From positions 22,330-86,329 of the forward strand of contig JARLJG010000070.1 in assembly GCA_031291325.1 (NCBI GenBank): a stretch of 64,000 bases of DNA, given 5' to 3'. Below are positions 17,427 to 26,371 of this stretch, piece by piece; position 1 is the first letter of the stretch; each line of letters starts with the position of its first letter. The notes under the pieces were generated by a model, which saw only the letters and a list, made by a program, of their open reading frames with translations, was not told where the DNA came from and searched no databases. This DNA is from Burkholderiaceae bacterium. Its GTDB lineage: Bacteria; Pseudomonadota; Gammaproteobacteria; Burkholderiales; Burkholderiaceae_D. The position numbers were made by a program, and so were the translations under genes.

Positions 17427-18674
17427 TCAATGCAGGTGCCCCGGCGCTTGCGGCACGTCTTCCGGCATTTCCGCATGCACCAGTTCGGCGTCCATGTCGG
17501 GGTAGAGCGGGGCGCCGCAGTCGTCGCAAAATTCCAGGCCGAAGCGTTCTTCATGCTGCTTGATGCGCGTGACGCCGGCTGTTTGCAGCAAGGCGACGAT
17601 TTGCTCCAGCGGCGTCTTGCCGGCCAGCGGCCCCAGGGGGACTGCGCGGCCTGAGGCGTCGATGGCAGCGATGCGGATGTCGTCGTCTTCTTCGCCGTAC
17701 AGCGGCCAGACGACGCCGTAGATGATTTCCGGCTCTTGGCGCAGCGTGAAGCCGATCCGGTATTCGTCGGTGCGGGCGTCGCTGGTGTCTTCGGAGAAGC
17801 TGCCGATGCTGGCGCCGAGCTCATCCGGGAGGACGCCCAGGGTATTGGTCAGGAAGTTGACGGCAGCCTGGATCGAAGCCGGGCGGATCAATTTGTCGGC
17901 TTCGCGGCAGGCGATGTAATAGGCTTCCGGCAATAGCAACTCGATGCCGCAACCCGGCAACAGCTTGGCGATGTTGGGCGTGGCCTGGTTGCGCCATTGG
18001 GTCAGCGCGGTTTCGCGGTCGGCGAGGTTCAGGCTGCTTTGCCAATGGAACAATGGCTCGCCGGCCGGCACTGCGATGGCAGCCAGCAGGAAGCGGGCGT
18101 CGGCCAGGAAGGGCGCGGTTTCCGGCGCGTTGGTCAACGGCTTCAAGGCGCTGCCTTTGAGCGCGGCTTGTGCCAGGCGTTGCGTGAGCGTTTGCGTTTC
18201 TACGTGGCTGCGCGGCAATTGATCGATGGAGAACAGTGTCGGCGCCATCGCCATGCGCACCTTGTCGGCCAGCACATGCGCGTACAGGTGGGCCGACAGC
18301 GTGGCCAGCAAGTCTGCGGGGATCGGCCCGGAGGCAATCGTAAAGCGCGTCCAGGCCAGGATCGGCATCGCGATCAGCAGCGCGTCGTAGGCCACGCCGT
18401 CTTGCTCGAGGCGGCACGATTCGCTGCCGGCTTCCAGCGCTTCCATCAAGGCGTCGTAGGCGCCAGACTGTTGCTTGAACAATTCGTCGAGGGCGGCGTC
18501 GATGCTGTCTTGATGATTGCTTTTCAGCAGTTTTTGCACCTGCGCATCGAGATTGCGCTCCCATGCGCGTTCTTCCAGGCGGCTGGCGGCTTGCACTACG
18601 GCTTGGGAAAACATGACGAGACGCTGGCTATCGGCGGAAAGCTTGGCGGATGAACCTTTGTTGGGGCGACGCAT
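17427..18674 (-). CDS. DUF2863 family protein
   Basis: A soluble 415-residue protein of the betaproteobacterial DUF2863 family, function unknown. It begins MRRPNKGSSAKLSADSQRLV. The middle is helical, and the C-terminal part has a CDDCGAPLYPD motif that could bind zinc or just resemble a knuckle. The start is assigned to ATG at 18674; another in-frame ATG lies nine bases upstream (18683), and neither has a strong ribosome binding site. The gene is convergent with the CYTH gene. Confidence 0.75.
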   Translation of the reverse strand: MRRPNKGSSAKLSADSQRLVMFSQAVVQAASRLEERAWERNLDAQVQKLLKSNHQDSIDAALDELFKQQSGAYDALMEALEAGSESCRLEQDGVAYDALLIAMPILAWTRFTIASGPIPADLLATLSAHLYAHVLADKVRMAMAPTLFSIDQLPRSHVETQTLTQRLAQAALKGSALKPLTNAPETAPFLADARFLLAAIAVPAGEPLFHWQSSLNLADRETALTQWRNQATPNIAKLLPGCGIELLLPEAYYIACREADKLIRPASIQAAVNFLTNTLGVLPDELGASIGSFSEDTSDARTDEYRIGFTLRQEPEIIYGVVWPLYGEEDDDIRIAAIDASGRAVPLGPLAGKTPLEQIVALLQTAGVTRIKQHEERFGLEFCDDCGAPLYPDMDAELVHAEMPEDVPQAPGHLH

Positions 18675-18838
18675 AGTGAACATTCGGCGGTGACGCTTTA
18701 TAAAATTGTATTGTAGAGGATTATGCAGCCGGCCATCGAAATCAGAGGGGCGAAGCAAGGTCGACTGGAACATCGACTGCTGAGCGTCGGCTTGGCCGCT
18801 GATTTTATTTCGCCCGAGCGTGCTCGATAAAGATTATC

Positions 18839-18861
18839 ATCAACCGTCATAATTGGTTGAT
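18839..18861. promoter_or_regulatory. Operator-like inverted repeat upstream of mgtA
   Basis: A perfect 7-base inverted repeat, ATCAACC and GGTTGAT, separated by nine bases in AT-rich DNA about 400 bases before mgtA. It is a candidate regulator site; which protein would bind is unknown. Confidence 0.3.
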
Positions 18862-18902
18862 AATTCTGGCGTGCAAGATTGCCTACGCGCAGGGGAGAGG
18901 CA

Positions 18903-19004
18903 ATGGACGCATTCGGGTTTGTAATATTCCTGTCATCTAACTACCGGATAATGCCGCACATGTATATGTTCAAGCGACCAATCTTGCAATTTCGTCATCA
19001 ATGA
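18903..19004 (+). CDS. Possible 33-residue leader peptide upstream of mgtA
   Basis: ATG at 18903 follows AGGGGAGAGG with ideal spacing and opens a 33-codon frame (MDAFGFVIFLSSNYRIMPHM, then a basic end) that stops 235 bases before mgtA. mgtA genes in enterobacteria have a short translated leader that couples Mg2+ or proline supply to elongation of the transcript. This peptide is not proline-rich and not homologous to MgtL as far as I can see. The only support is the ribosome binding site and the position. Confidence 0.25.
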   Translation: MDAFGFVIFLSSNYRIMPHMYMFKRPILQFRHQ

Positions 19005-19239
19005 GCGGAAGAAATTGCGTTTTGGTCCCGATTTTGACGAGCAAGCCTGCGCGTGGGGTAGCCAACTTCGTGCTCTTGGCCCCGAGCGTTGAATCGCGCT
19101 TTTCCCCGCAGCAATCGGTTCGACTTTTGCGGCCCTGCATTGCCCCGCTCGTGCGGAGCATTGACAAGTCGATGCGCAGTGCGGCCTTCGACCAATAAAA
19201 ACATCCGATTTCAAACAGAATTACACGACGACCGCCAAC

Positions 19240-22005
19240 ATGAACCTGAATATCCTGCAAGAGACCTTCGCCAGCTTCGTCCGCTCGCATGGCATGGAGC
19301 ATCATTTCCGTCGCTTGGCGATCCTCGACATGTTTCTTGGCACCCCTGCCTCCAAGGACGTTTCGCAGTCGCTCGCCAGCTCCCTGCTGGAAGCGTCGGA
19401 CGCCGACCCAACCGTCCTGTTGAAAAATCTCGGCAGCCGCATGGATGGCTTGACCGAGGGCGAGTCAGACCATATCCGGGAAAGCAGCGGCTTCAATGAA
19501 GTCGCGCACGAAAAGCCGCTGTCGTGGTGGATGCATTTGTGGCAGTGCTATACCAATCCTTTCAACTTGCTGTTGACGGTGCTGGCGATCATTTCCTACC
19601 TGACCGAGGACATGCGCGCCACCATCGTGATCGGGCTGATGGTGATCCTTTCGACCGTCATGCGTTTTTTCCAGGAAATGCGTTCCAACCAGGCAGCCGA
19701 CAAGCTCAAGGAAATGGTCAGCAATACCGCGACCATCATGCGCCACGATATCGCCGAAGACGTTGCCGACGAGGCGCGCAAATATTTCGCGGTCGTCTTG
19801 CATCCGAAGGGCGCGCGGCTGGAGGAATTGCCGATCAAGTTGCTGGTGCCGGGCGATATTGTGCGGCTGTCCGCAGGCGACATGATCCCAGCCGATTTGC
19901 GCATATTGGTCGCCAAGGATTTGTTCGTCAGCCAGGCGGCGATGACCGGGGAATCGATGCCGGTGGAAAAGTTCACCACCGATCGCGGCGAAAAGACCCA
20001 TAATCCGCTGGAATTGGACAATATCTGCTTCATGGGCACCAACGTCGTCAGCGGTTCGGCGACGGCTGTGGTGGTTGCCACCGGCAGCAAGACTTATTTC
20101 GGCGCGTTGGCGGAAAAGGTGACTGCGGTCGATCGCGGGCCGACCGAGTTCCAGTCCGGCGTTAACAAGGTGAGCTGGCTGTTGATTCGCTTCATGATGT
20201 TCATGACGCCGACCGTGTTCTTGCTGAATGGCTTCACCAAGGGCAACTGGCTGGAGGCATTCCTGTTTGCGTTGTCGATCGCGGTCGGCTTGACGCCGGA
20301 AATGCTGCCGATGATCGTCACCTCGACCCTCGCAAAAGGCGCGGTGATGCTGTCGCGCAAGAAGGTGATCGTCAAGCGTTTGGATGCGATCCAGAACTTC
20401 GGCGCGATGGACGTGCTGTGCACCGACAAGACCGGCACGCTGACGCAAGACAAGATTTTCCTGGAACGGCATACCGATATTTTCGGCGAGGAGTCCGATC
20501 ACGTCTGGGAATTTGCCTACCTGAACAGCTTCTATCAGACCGGGTTGAAGAACCTGTTGGACGTCGCCGTATTGGAATACGCCGAAGACCATGAACATCT
20601 GCAAGTGTCGAAGAGTTATACCAAGGTCGACGAAATTCCGTTCGATTTCCAGCGTCGCCGCATGTCGGTGGTGGTCAGCAAAGGCGACGACAACCACGTA
20701 TTGATTTGCAAGGGCGCGGTTGAAGAGATTTTATCGATCTGCAATCAAGTGCAACATGGCGAGGTGGTCGAGCCGTTGACGCCGGAATTGCTGGCGCGCG
20801 TCAAGGAGGTAACGGCTTCCTTGAATGGCGAGGGCTTGCGCGTGGTGGCGGTGGCTGCCAAAAATTCGCATGCGTCGAAAGAAACCTATGGCGTGGCCGA
20901 CGAAAAGGATTTGATCTTGATCGGCTATATCGCCTTCCTCGACCCGCCCAAGGAGTCGACCGCGCCGGCGCTGGAAGCATTGAAGGAACACGGCATCGCG
21001 GTCAAGATTTTGACCGGCGACAACGAGCTGGTCACTGCGAAAATCTGCCGCCAGGTCGGCCTGGAAGTCGAGCGCATGCTGCTGGGTTCGCAAGTGGAAG
21101 GCATGAGCGACGCGCAATTGTCGGAAGCGGTCGAAATTACCACGGTATTCGCCAAACTGACACCCAACCACAAGGAACGCATCGTCCGCATGTTGCACAA
21201 CAATAAACATGTGGTCGGCTTCATGGGCGACGGCATCAACGACGCGCCGGCTCTGCGCGCAGCCGATATCGGCATTTCAGTCGATACCGCAGTCGATATC
21301 GCCAAGGAAGCGGCGGACATCATCTTGCTGGAAAAGAGCTTGATGATTCTGGAAGAGGGCGTGCTGGAAGGGCGCAAGACCTTCGCCAACATGCTGAAGT
21401 ACATCAAGATGACGGCCAGCTCGAATTTCGGCAATGTCTTTTCGGTGCTGATTGCCAGCGCCTTCCTGCCGTTCCTGCCGATGTTGCCGATGCATCTGTT
21501 GGTGCAAAACCTGCTGTACGATATTTCGCAAGTCGCCATTCCATTCGACAACGTCGATGCGGAATTTCTGACCAAGCCACAGCGCTGGAACCCGGACGGC
21601 ATCGGCCGCTTCATGGTGTATTTCGGCCCGATCAGCTCGATCTTCGACGTCACGACCTTTATTCTCATGTGGTTCTACTTCGGCGCGAATACGCCGGAAC
21701 AGCAGACGCTATTCCAGTCCGGCTGGTTTATCGAAGGCTTGTTGTCGCAAACCTTGATCGTTCACATGATCCGCACGCAAAAAATCCCGTTTATCCAAAG
21801 CCGCGCATCGTGGCCGCTGATGGGGATGACCTTGCTGGTGATGGCGGTCGGGATTTTCATTCCAATGTCGTCGCTGGCCGGCAATTTCAAGCTGACTGCC
21901 TTGCCGCTGTCGTATTTTGCGTTCCTGGTGCCGATCCTGTTGGCCTATGCAGCGCTGACGCAGGCGATGAAGGGCTGGTATACGCGGCGCTACGGCTGGC
22001 AATGA
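19240..22005 (+). CDS. mgtA: Magnesium-translocating P-type ATPase MgtA
   Basis: A 921-residue P-type ATPase of the P3B class that imports Mg2+ across the inner membrane. It has TGES in the actuator domain (AAMTGESMPVEKF), the phosphorylation motif DKTGTLTQ with Asp396, KGAVEEI in the nucleotide domain, and GDGINDAPALRAADIG. PEMLPMIVTSTLAKGAV is the membrane motif typical of MgtA/MgtB. Length matches the family. The long upstream region suggests leader control. The 3' end overlaps the convergent TPR gene by 16 bases. Confidence 0.95.
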   Translation: MNLNILQETFASFVRSHGMEHHFRRLAILDMFLGTPASKDVSQSLASSLLEASDADPTVLLKNLGSRMDGLTEGESDHIRESSGFNEVAHEKPLSWWMHLWQCYTNPFNLLLTVLAIISYLTEDMRATIVIGLMVILSTVMRFFQEMRSNQAADKLKEMVSNTATIMRHDIAEDVADEARKYFAVVLHPKGARLEELPIKLLVPGDIVRLSAGDMIPADLRILVAKDLFVSQAAMTGESMPVEKFTTDRGEKTHNPLELDNICFMGTNVVSGSATAVVVATGSKTYFGALAEKVTAVDRGPTEFQSGVNKVSWLLIRFMMFMTPTVFLLNGFTKGNWLEAFLFALSIAVGLTPEMLPMIVTSTLAKGAVMLSRKKVIVKRLDAIQNFGAMDVLCTDKTGTLTQDKIFLERHTDIFGEESDHVWEFAYLNSFYQTGLKNLLDVAVLEYAEDHEHLQVSKSYTKVDEIPFDFQRRRMSVVVSKGDDNHVLICKGAVEEILSICNQVQHGEVVEPLTPELLARVKEVTASLNGEGLRVVAVAAKNSHASKETYGVADEKDLILIGYIAFLDPPKESTAPALEALKEHGIAVKILTGDNELVTAKICRQVGLEVERMLLGSQVEGMSDAQLSEAVEITTVFAKLTPNHKERIVRMLHNNKHVVGFMGDGINDAPALRAADIGISVDTAVDIAKEAADIILLEKSLMILEEGVLEGRKTFANMLKYIKMTASSNFGNVFSVLIASAFLPFLPMLPMHLLVQNLLYDISQVAIPFDNVDAEFLTKPQRWNPDGIGRFMVYFGPISSIFDVTTFILMWFYFGANTPEQQTLFQSGWFIEGLLSQTLIVHMIRTQKIPFIQSRASWPLMGMTLLVMAVGIFIPMSSLAGNFKLTALPLSYFAFLVPILLAYAALTQAMKGWYTRRYGWQ

Positions 22006-23939
22006 ACGCTGCGCGCGCAGGTTAGCGCGGCTAACGCCGCCGCGACCTGCGCGACGACCGCGCCCCAGTCTTGCTGCGGCGCTTGCCGGAACAGGCGCAT
22101 GGTTTCTGGATACCAAGGACTGTCGGCGCGTCCGCGCAACCAGCGCCAATCGGTTCGATACGCGGGCAACATCACCCAGCACGGCTTGCCGAGCGCACCG
22201 GCCAAATGCGCGACCGCCGTATCGACGGTAATCAACAAATCCAATTGCTGCAAGATCGCCGCCGTATCGGCGAAATCCCCGATCAGCGATCGCAGATCGA
22301 CGATGTCGCCAACTTCGCCGGTATCGGCGACGACACTCGCGCCGACTTGCAGGCTGAAGTAATGAACCCCTGGTATCGCCCACAGCGGCGCTAACGAGGG
22401 CAAGCCGGGCAGCGAACGCTTGGCGTCGTTGGCATGCATCGGATTGCCGCGCCATACCAAACCGACACGCAATTTGCCCATCGATGGCGGCAGGCGCGAC
22501 GACCAAGCCGCAAGCCGCGCCGCCGGTGCCTGCAAATAGGGAATGCGACCCGGAATCGTCGCCAGCGTCGTATGGCAATGCAGCGGCAGGCTCATCGGCA
22601 GCGTCCAATAGTCGACTTGATCCGGCAGGCTGCCGAGGTCATCGAGCGAAACAACGCGATCGACCCCGGCCAGCGTACGCATCAACTCCACCAACGTCGG
22701 CCTGCAAACCAGCGTGATATGCGCAGCGCCGCGCTCTTTCAGCAAGGGTAAATAGCGGCAAAACTGGATCAAGTCGCCATGTCCTTGTTCCGGCCAGACC
22801 AGCAGCGATTTGCCGATCGGCGATTCGCCTTGCCACTGCCGGTAGGGCAGGGCCGGCAACGGCGCATCCGGGTCCGGCAAGTCGGGGTGGTAGCGCGCCT
22901 CGTGAAAGCGCCAGCCTTCCTCCAATCGTCCCTGTGCCAGCAGCAGCATCGCCAGATTGAGGCGCGCTAGTTGATAGTCGGGCGTCGCTGCGAGCGCCTG
23001 CCGGAAGCATTGTTCGGCCTCTTCGTCGCGGCACGCATAGGCTAGCAAGACGCCGTAATTGGAAAGCGCGGCGGCGGAATCCGGCTGCAGCACAATCGCC
23101 TGCCGATAGGCATGTTCCGCCTCGTCCGTGCGCTCCTGGGCGGCCAGCAGATTGGCCAGGTTGACATGAATCTCGGCCGAATCTGGCGCCAAACTTAAAG
23201 CGATGTTGTGGCACTGTTCTGCCTGCGGGAAGTCTTTGCGCGACGCCAGCAAGAGCCCCAGGTTGGTATGGGCTTCGGCGCTGGGCGGATTCAGACTCAA
23301 CGCCTGGCGGTAACATTGTTCGGCTTCGCTATAGCGTTTGCCGCGCGCGAGCAGCACGCCCAGATTCGAGTGGGTTTTTGCGTCGTCGGGCGCTATGGAC
23401 AATGCCGTGCGGAAGAATTGTTCAGCCTCGGCGTCGCGCTTTTGCGCTGCCAGCAGCAGGGCCAGGTTGTTGCAACTGGCGGCGTCTTGCGGATCGATGA
23501 GCAGCGCCTGCCGATAGCATTGTTCCGCGTCGTCGGTGCATCCTGCGCTTGCCAACACGATACCCAGACGCGCATAGGCGGCGCCATGCGCCGGATCCAG
23601 CGCCACGGTTTGCCGAAAATATTGCTCTGCCAGTGCGGATTGCCCGGTTTCCGCGTAATGCATGGCGAGGTTATAGCGCGCCTCGAGCGTGCCCGGCTGC
23701 AGTTCGATCGCCCGCAACCAGCATTGCTCGGCTGCATTCCGATCGCCGAGGGAAATGGCGCACACACCGACCAGGTTCGCGATGTCGGGATTATTCGGCT
23801 CGGCCGCCAAGACCTGACGCGCGACTTGCAAGGCAGACTGAACTGCACCTTTCGTCAGCAAGGCCTTTGCCTGTGCAAACAAGGTTTCAAGCGCGGGGCG
23901 CGAAAGGGACATAGAGCGCGTTGACTGAGAAAATTCCAT
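21990..23939 (-). CDS. TPR-repeat protein with GT9-like C-terminal domain
   Basis: A 649-residue protein. Residues about 10-350 form nine or more 34-residue TPR units, each with an E-Q-C/F-x-R-x-A-L pattern. The C-terminal third resembles ADP-heptose-type glycosyltransferases (GT9): LLVWPEQGHGDLIQFCRYLP for the first Rossmann domain, LRVGLVWRGNPMHAND starting the second, and LDLLITVDTAVAHLAGALGKP as the nucleotide-binding part. Such fusions are often labelled TPR/SPINDLY-like and are suspected protein glycosyltransferases. The start may be 23939 or a Met ten codons later. Tail-to-tail overlap with mgtA. Confidence 0.8.
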   Translation of the reverse strand: MEFSQSTRSMSLSRPALETLFAQAKALLTKGAVQSALQVARQVLAAEPNNPDIANLVGVCAISLGDRNAAEQCWLRAIELQPGTLEARYNLAMHYAETGQSALAEQYFRQTVALDPAHGAAYARLGIVLASAGCTDDAEQCYRQALLIDPQDAASCNNLALLLAAQKRDAEAEQFFRTALSIAPDDAKTHSNLGVLLARGKRYSEAEQCYRQALSLNPPSAEAHTNLGLLLASRKDFPQAEQCHNIALSLAPDSAEIHVNLANLLAAQERTDEAEHAYRQAIVLQPDSAAALSNYGVLLAYACRDEEAEQCFRQALAATPDYQLARLNLAMLLLAQGRLEEGWRFHEARYHPDLPDPDAPLPALPYRQWQGESPIGKSLLVWPEQGHGDLIQFCRYLPLLKERGAAHITLVCRPTLVELMRTLAGVDRVVSLDDLGSLPDQVDYWTLPMSLPLHCHTTLATIPGRIPYLQAPAARLAAWSSRLPPSMGKLRVGLVWRGNPMHANDAKRSLPGLPSLAPLWAIPGVHYFSLQVGASVVADTGEVGDIVDLRSLIGDFADTAAILQQLDLLITVDTAVAHLAGALGKPCWVMLPAYRTDWRWLRGRADSPWYPETMRLFRQAPQQDWGAVVAQVAAALAALTCARSVHCQP

Positions 23940-24111
23940 TATAAGCCAAGCATTTGCAACTGCACCGGCTGCGTGGCGCGCCTATATTACGATGCGAAAA
24001 GCGCAACAGTGCACAGTCCGATGGCAAGAATCGCTTTGGTTGCGCCGTCGTGGAGCGTATTATCGATGCATATACGTATTGTTCCATTTACCCAACGGAG
24101 TATCCATACAA

Positions 24112-24744
24112 ATGCTTGCCAAATCCACCGTCAAACGGCGGGTTCTTCTGGTGGACGACGAACCCTTGATTCTTGCGACCATCGGCCAGGTTCTGCGCAA
24201 TGCCGGATATGAAACGGCGGAAGCCTCCTGCGGGGAAGACGCATTGAAAGTCGCACAAGAGTTCGATCCCGACCTGGCGCTGCTGGACGTGATCATGAGC
24301 GGCATGACCGGGTTGGAGCTGGCAAAACGCCTGCAGGCGGAAACAGACATTCCGTTCATGTTCATTTCCGCCAATGCCGAAGTGGAAATCGTCAAGCAGG
24401 CTTCCGAATACGGCGCGGTCGGTTATTTGTTGAAACCGTTCGATATTGCGCAGATCATACCGGCCTTTGAGGCTGCACTCGGCCGTGCCGACGAAATCAG
24501 GCGGCTGCGCAGCAGCGAAGCCAATTTGACCATCGCCTTGAATTCAGGGCGGGAAACCAGCATGGCGGTTGGCTTGCTGATGGCTAAATTCGGCACCGAC
24601 AGGCATACGGCCTTTGAGGTCTTGCGCGCTTATTCACGTTCCAACCGCTGCAAGATGAACGAAGTGGCGGAAGACCTGCTCGCTGCCGAGGAAATGTTCA
24701 ACAGCTTCAATGCCTTGTTTTCCAAACAATCGGGGGCGCAATAG
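24112..24744 (+). CDS. Response regulator with ANTAR RNA-binding output domain
   Basis: A 210-residue protein. The receiver (about 9-125) has LLVDDEP, Asp59 in LLDVIMSGM and the KPF lysine. The C-terminal ANTAR domain (about 140-205) includes GLLMAKFGTDRHTAFEVLRAYSR and keeps the alanine and aromatic residues of the family. ANTAR regulators bind paired hexaloop hairpins in nascent RNA to prevent termination. GGAG lies 12 bases before ATG 24112; a longer reading without a ribosome binding site was rejected. It stands at the head of a signalling cluster. Confidence 0.88.
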   Translation: MLAKSTVKRRVLLVDDEPLILATIGQVLRNAGYETAEASCGEDALKVAQEFDPDLALLDVIMSGMTGLELAKRLQAETDIPFMFISANAEVEIVKQASEYGAVGYLLKPFDIAQIIPAFEAALGRADEIRRLRSSEANLTIALNSGRETSMAVGLLMAKFGTDRHTAFEVLRAYSRSNRCKMNEVAEDLLAAEEMFNSFNALFSKQSGAQ

Positions 24745-25275
24745 TACGCGTCGATATATTTATTGCTGTACGGCAAAATTAATATATAATGCATGCGTTA
24801 TGCAGCAGTTTCAAAAGTCGATTTGCCCGCCCGCTTAGGCTCTCATGTTGTCCGCGCCCAAGATAATATGCAGATTGACAATCTCGGTCGCCCTCCCATG
24901 CAACCGCACAGTAGTCCTCCGGCCCCGCACCGCCGACGTTAAACAAAATAGCCACCCGTGGCGTCTGTTATCGCGTGATTTTGCGCGCGAAAAAGAGCGC
25001 TGAACACGACCACGCGAACTTGATTTTTCGCGTCGTGCAGGGTGTTGCGCCAAATTCAGGTTCGTTGCGGCATGCGGGGAATTTCCAGCCTTGGCTTTAG
25101 CGGCTGAGAGTAAAATGAATTTCAACGACATTTGCCGACCGAGGTTGCTTGACCGAGCACAAAGTGGCGCGGAGTACGCCATGTTGGGTCAAGCGAATTC
25201 GACGGTTTGCGCGCTGCGCGACAATAGTGAAATGGCTTTGTGGTTTCGCATTGCAAACTCAGGAGCAAATCGACA
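24745..25275. other. Long non-coding leader between ANTAR and HD-GYP genes
   Basis: About 530 bases with a well-formed promoter at the left end. Open frames in all phases look like chance. The region has several GC-rich self-complementary patches around 24950-25060 but no family of RNA I recognise. It may be a long leader or a small RNA gene. Confidence 0.4.
24763..24790 (+). promoter_or_regulatory. Sigma70-type promoter after the ANTAR gene
   Basis: TTGCTG at 24763-24768 and a perfect TATAAT at 24785-24790 are separated by 16 bases. It would start a transcript near 24797, with about 480 untranslated bases before the HD-GYP gene. Confidence 0.5.
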
Positions 25276-26307
25276 ATGGCAATATTGATTATCGACGACA
25301 ATCACACCAATCTGCTTTTGCTGTCGTCATTGGCCGAATCGGTTGCCGGAGCGCGTCCAACCTCATTCGACGATCCCGTCGACGCGCTCTACTGGTGCGA
25401 GAAAAACGTGCCCGAACTGGTGCTGGTCGACTACCGCATGCCGAATTTGTCCGGCAACGACTTCATCCGCCTGTTCAGGCAGATCGACGGCTTGCAGGAT
25501 ATTCCGATCGTCATGGTGACGACCGAAAACGATTGGGGAGTCCGGCACGAGGCGCTCTCCGTCGGCGCCACCGAATTCCTGGCCAAGCCGATCGATTCCA
25601 ACGAGTTTCGGCTGCGGGTGCGCAACCTGCTGGCGTTAAGCCATGCGCAGACCATGCTGGCCGATCGCGCCAAGCTTTTGCAATTCGAAGTGGAGAAGGC
25701 GACCGCCGAGGTGGTCAATCGCGAACGCGAATTGGTGCTTCGCCTTTCCAAGGCAGCGGAATTCCGCGACCCGGAAACCGGCGCCCATATCTATCGCATG
25801 GCATTCTATTCGAAGTTGATTGCACAGTCGCTGGGCTTGCCCGAAGCGTATCAAAGAGATATTCTCGAAGCGGCGCCCATGCACGACGTCGGCAAACTGG
25901 CGACGCCGGATTATATACTGCTCAAGCCGGGCAAACTCGACGCCGATGAAATGTCCATCATGCGCCGCCACGCGGAAATCGGCGCGCAGATTCTGGCCGG
26001 AAGCAGTTCAGCTCTGGTTCGACTGGCCGAAGTGATCGCCGGCGCGCACCACGAAAAATTCGACGGCAGCGGCTATCCCAAGGGTTTGAAAGGCGAGGAA
26101 ATTCCGCTGGCTGGGCGCATCGTGGCAGTGGCGGACGTATTCGATGCATTGACCTCGGAACGCCCCTACAAAAAACCTTGGCCGATCGAGCGGGCGCGCC
26201 AATTCTTGCAGGAAAATATCGGATCGCATTTTTGCCCGCGCTGCGCGAATGCATTCTTGAACTCTTGGGACGAAGTGTTGAAAATCAGATCGAATTTCCC
26301 GGATTGA
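25276..26307 (+). CDS. Response regulator with HD-GYP c-di-GMP phosphodiesterase domain
   Basis: A 343-residue protein similar in layout to RpfG. The receiver has IIDDNHTN and Asp52 in VLVDYRMPN. The HD-GYP domain (about 150-340) keeps all key parts: ETGAHIYRM, His203-Asp204 in MHDVGK, HAEIGAQIL, HHEKFDGSGYPKGLKGEEIP with the GYP triplet at 266-268, and ADVFDALTSERPYK. It should hydrolyse c-di-GMP when phosphorylated. AGGAG is 10 bases before the ATG. The hybrid kinase gene follows after 64 bases. Confidence 0.92.
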   Translation: MAILIIDDNHTNLLLLSSLAESVAGARPTSFDDPVDALYWCEKNVPELVLVDYRMPNLSGNDFIRLFRQIDGLQDIPIVMVTTENDWGVRHEALSVGATEFLAKPIDSNEFRLRVRNLLALSHAQTMLADRAKLLQFEVEKATAEVVNRERELVLRLSKAAEFRDPETGAHIYRMAFYSKLIAQSLGLPEAYQRDILEAAPMHDVGKLATPDYILLKPGKLDADEMSIMRRHAEIGAQILAGSSSALVRLAEVIAGAHHEKFDGSGYPKGLKGEEIPLAGRIVAVADVFDALTSERPYKKPWPIERARQFLQENIGSHFCPRCANAFLNSWDEVLKIRSNFPD

Positions 26308-26371
26308 CCGGCCTGTCGCATTGCGCCTGCATGACGGATCATTGTATCGCCTGAACGACTGAAAGCTGACT

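Larger units (their letters stand above)
18684..19239. other. Long region upstream of mgtA
   Basis: About 550 bases. It holds an inverted repeat (ATCAACC-N9-GGTTGAT at 18839-18861) and a short frame with a strong ribosome binding site (18903-19004). The rest, 19005-19239, shows no gene. A long untranslated leader is common for Mg2+ transporter genes. Confidence 0.4.
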
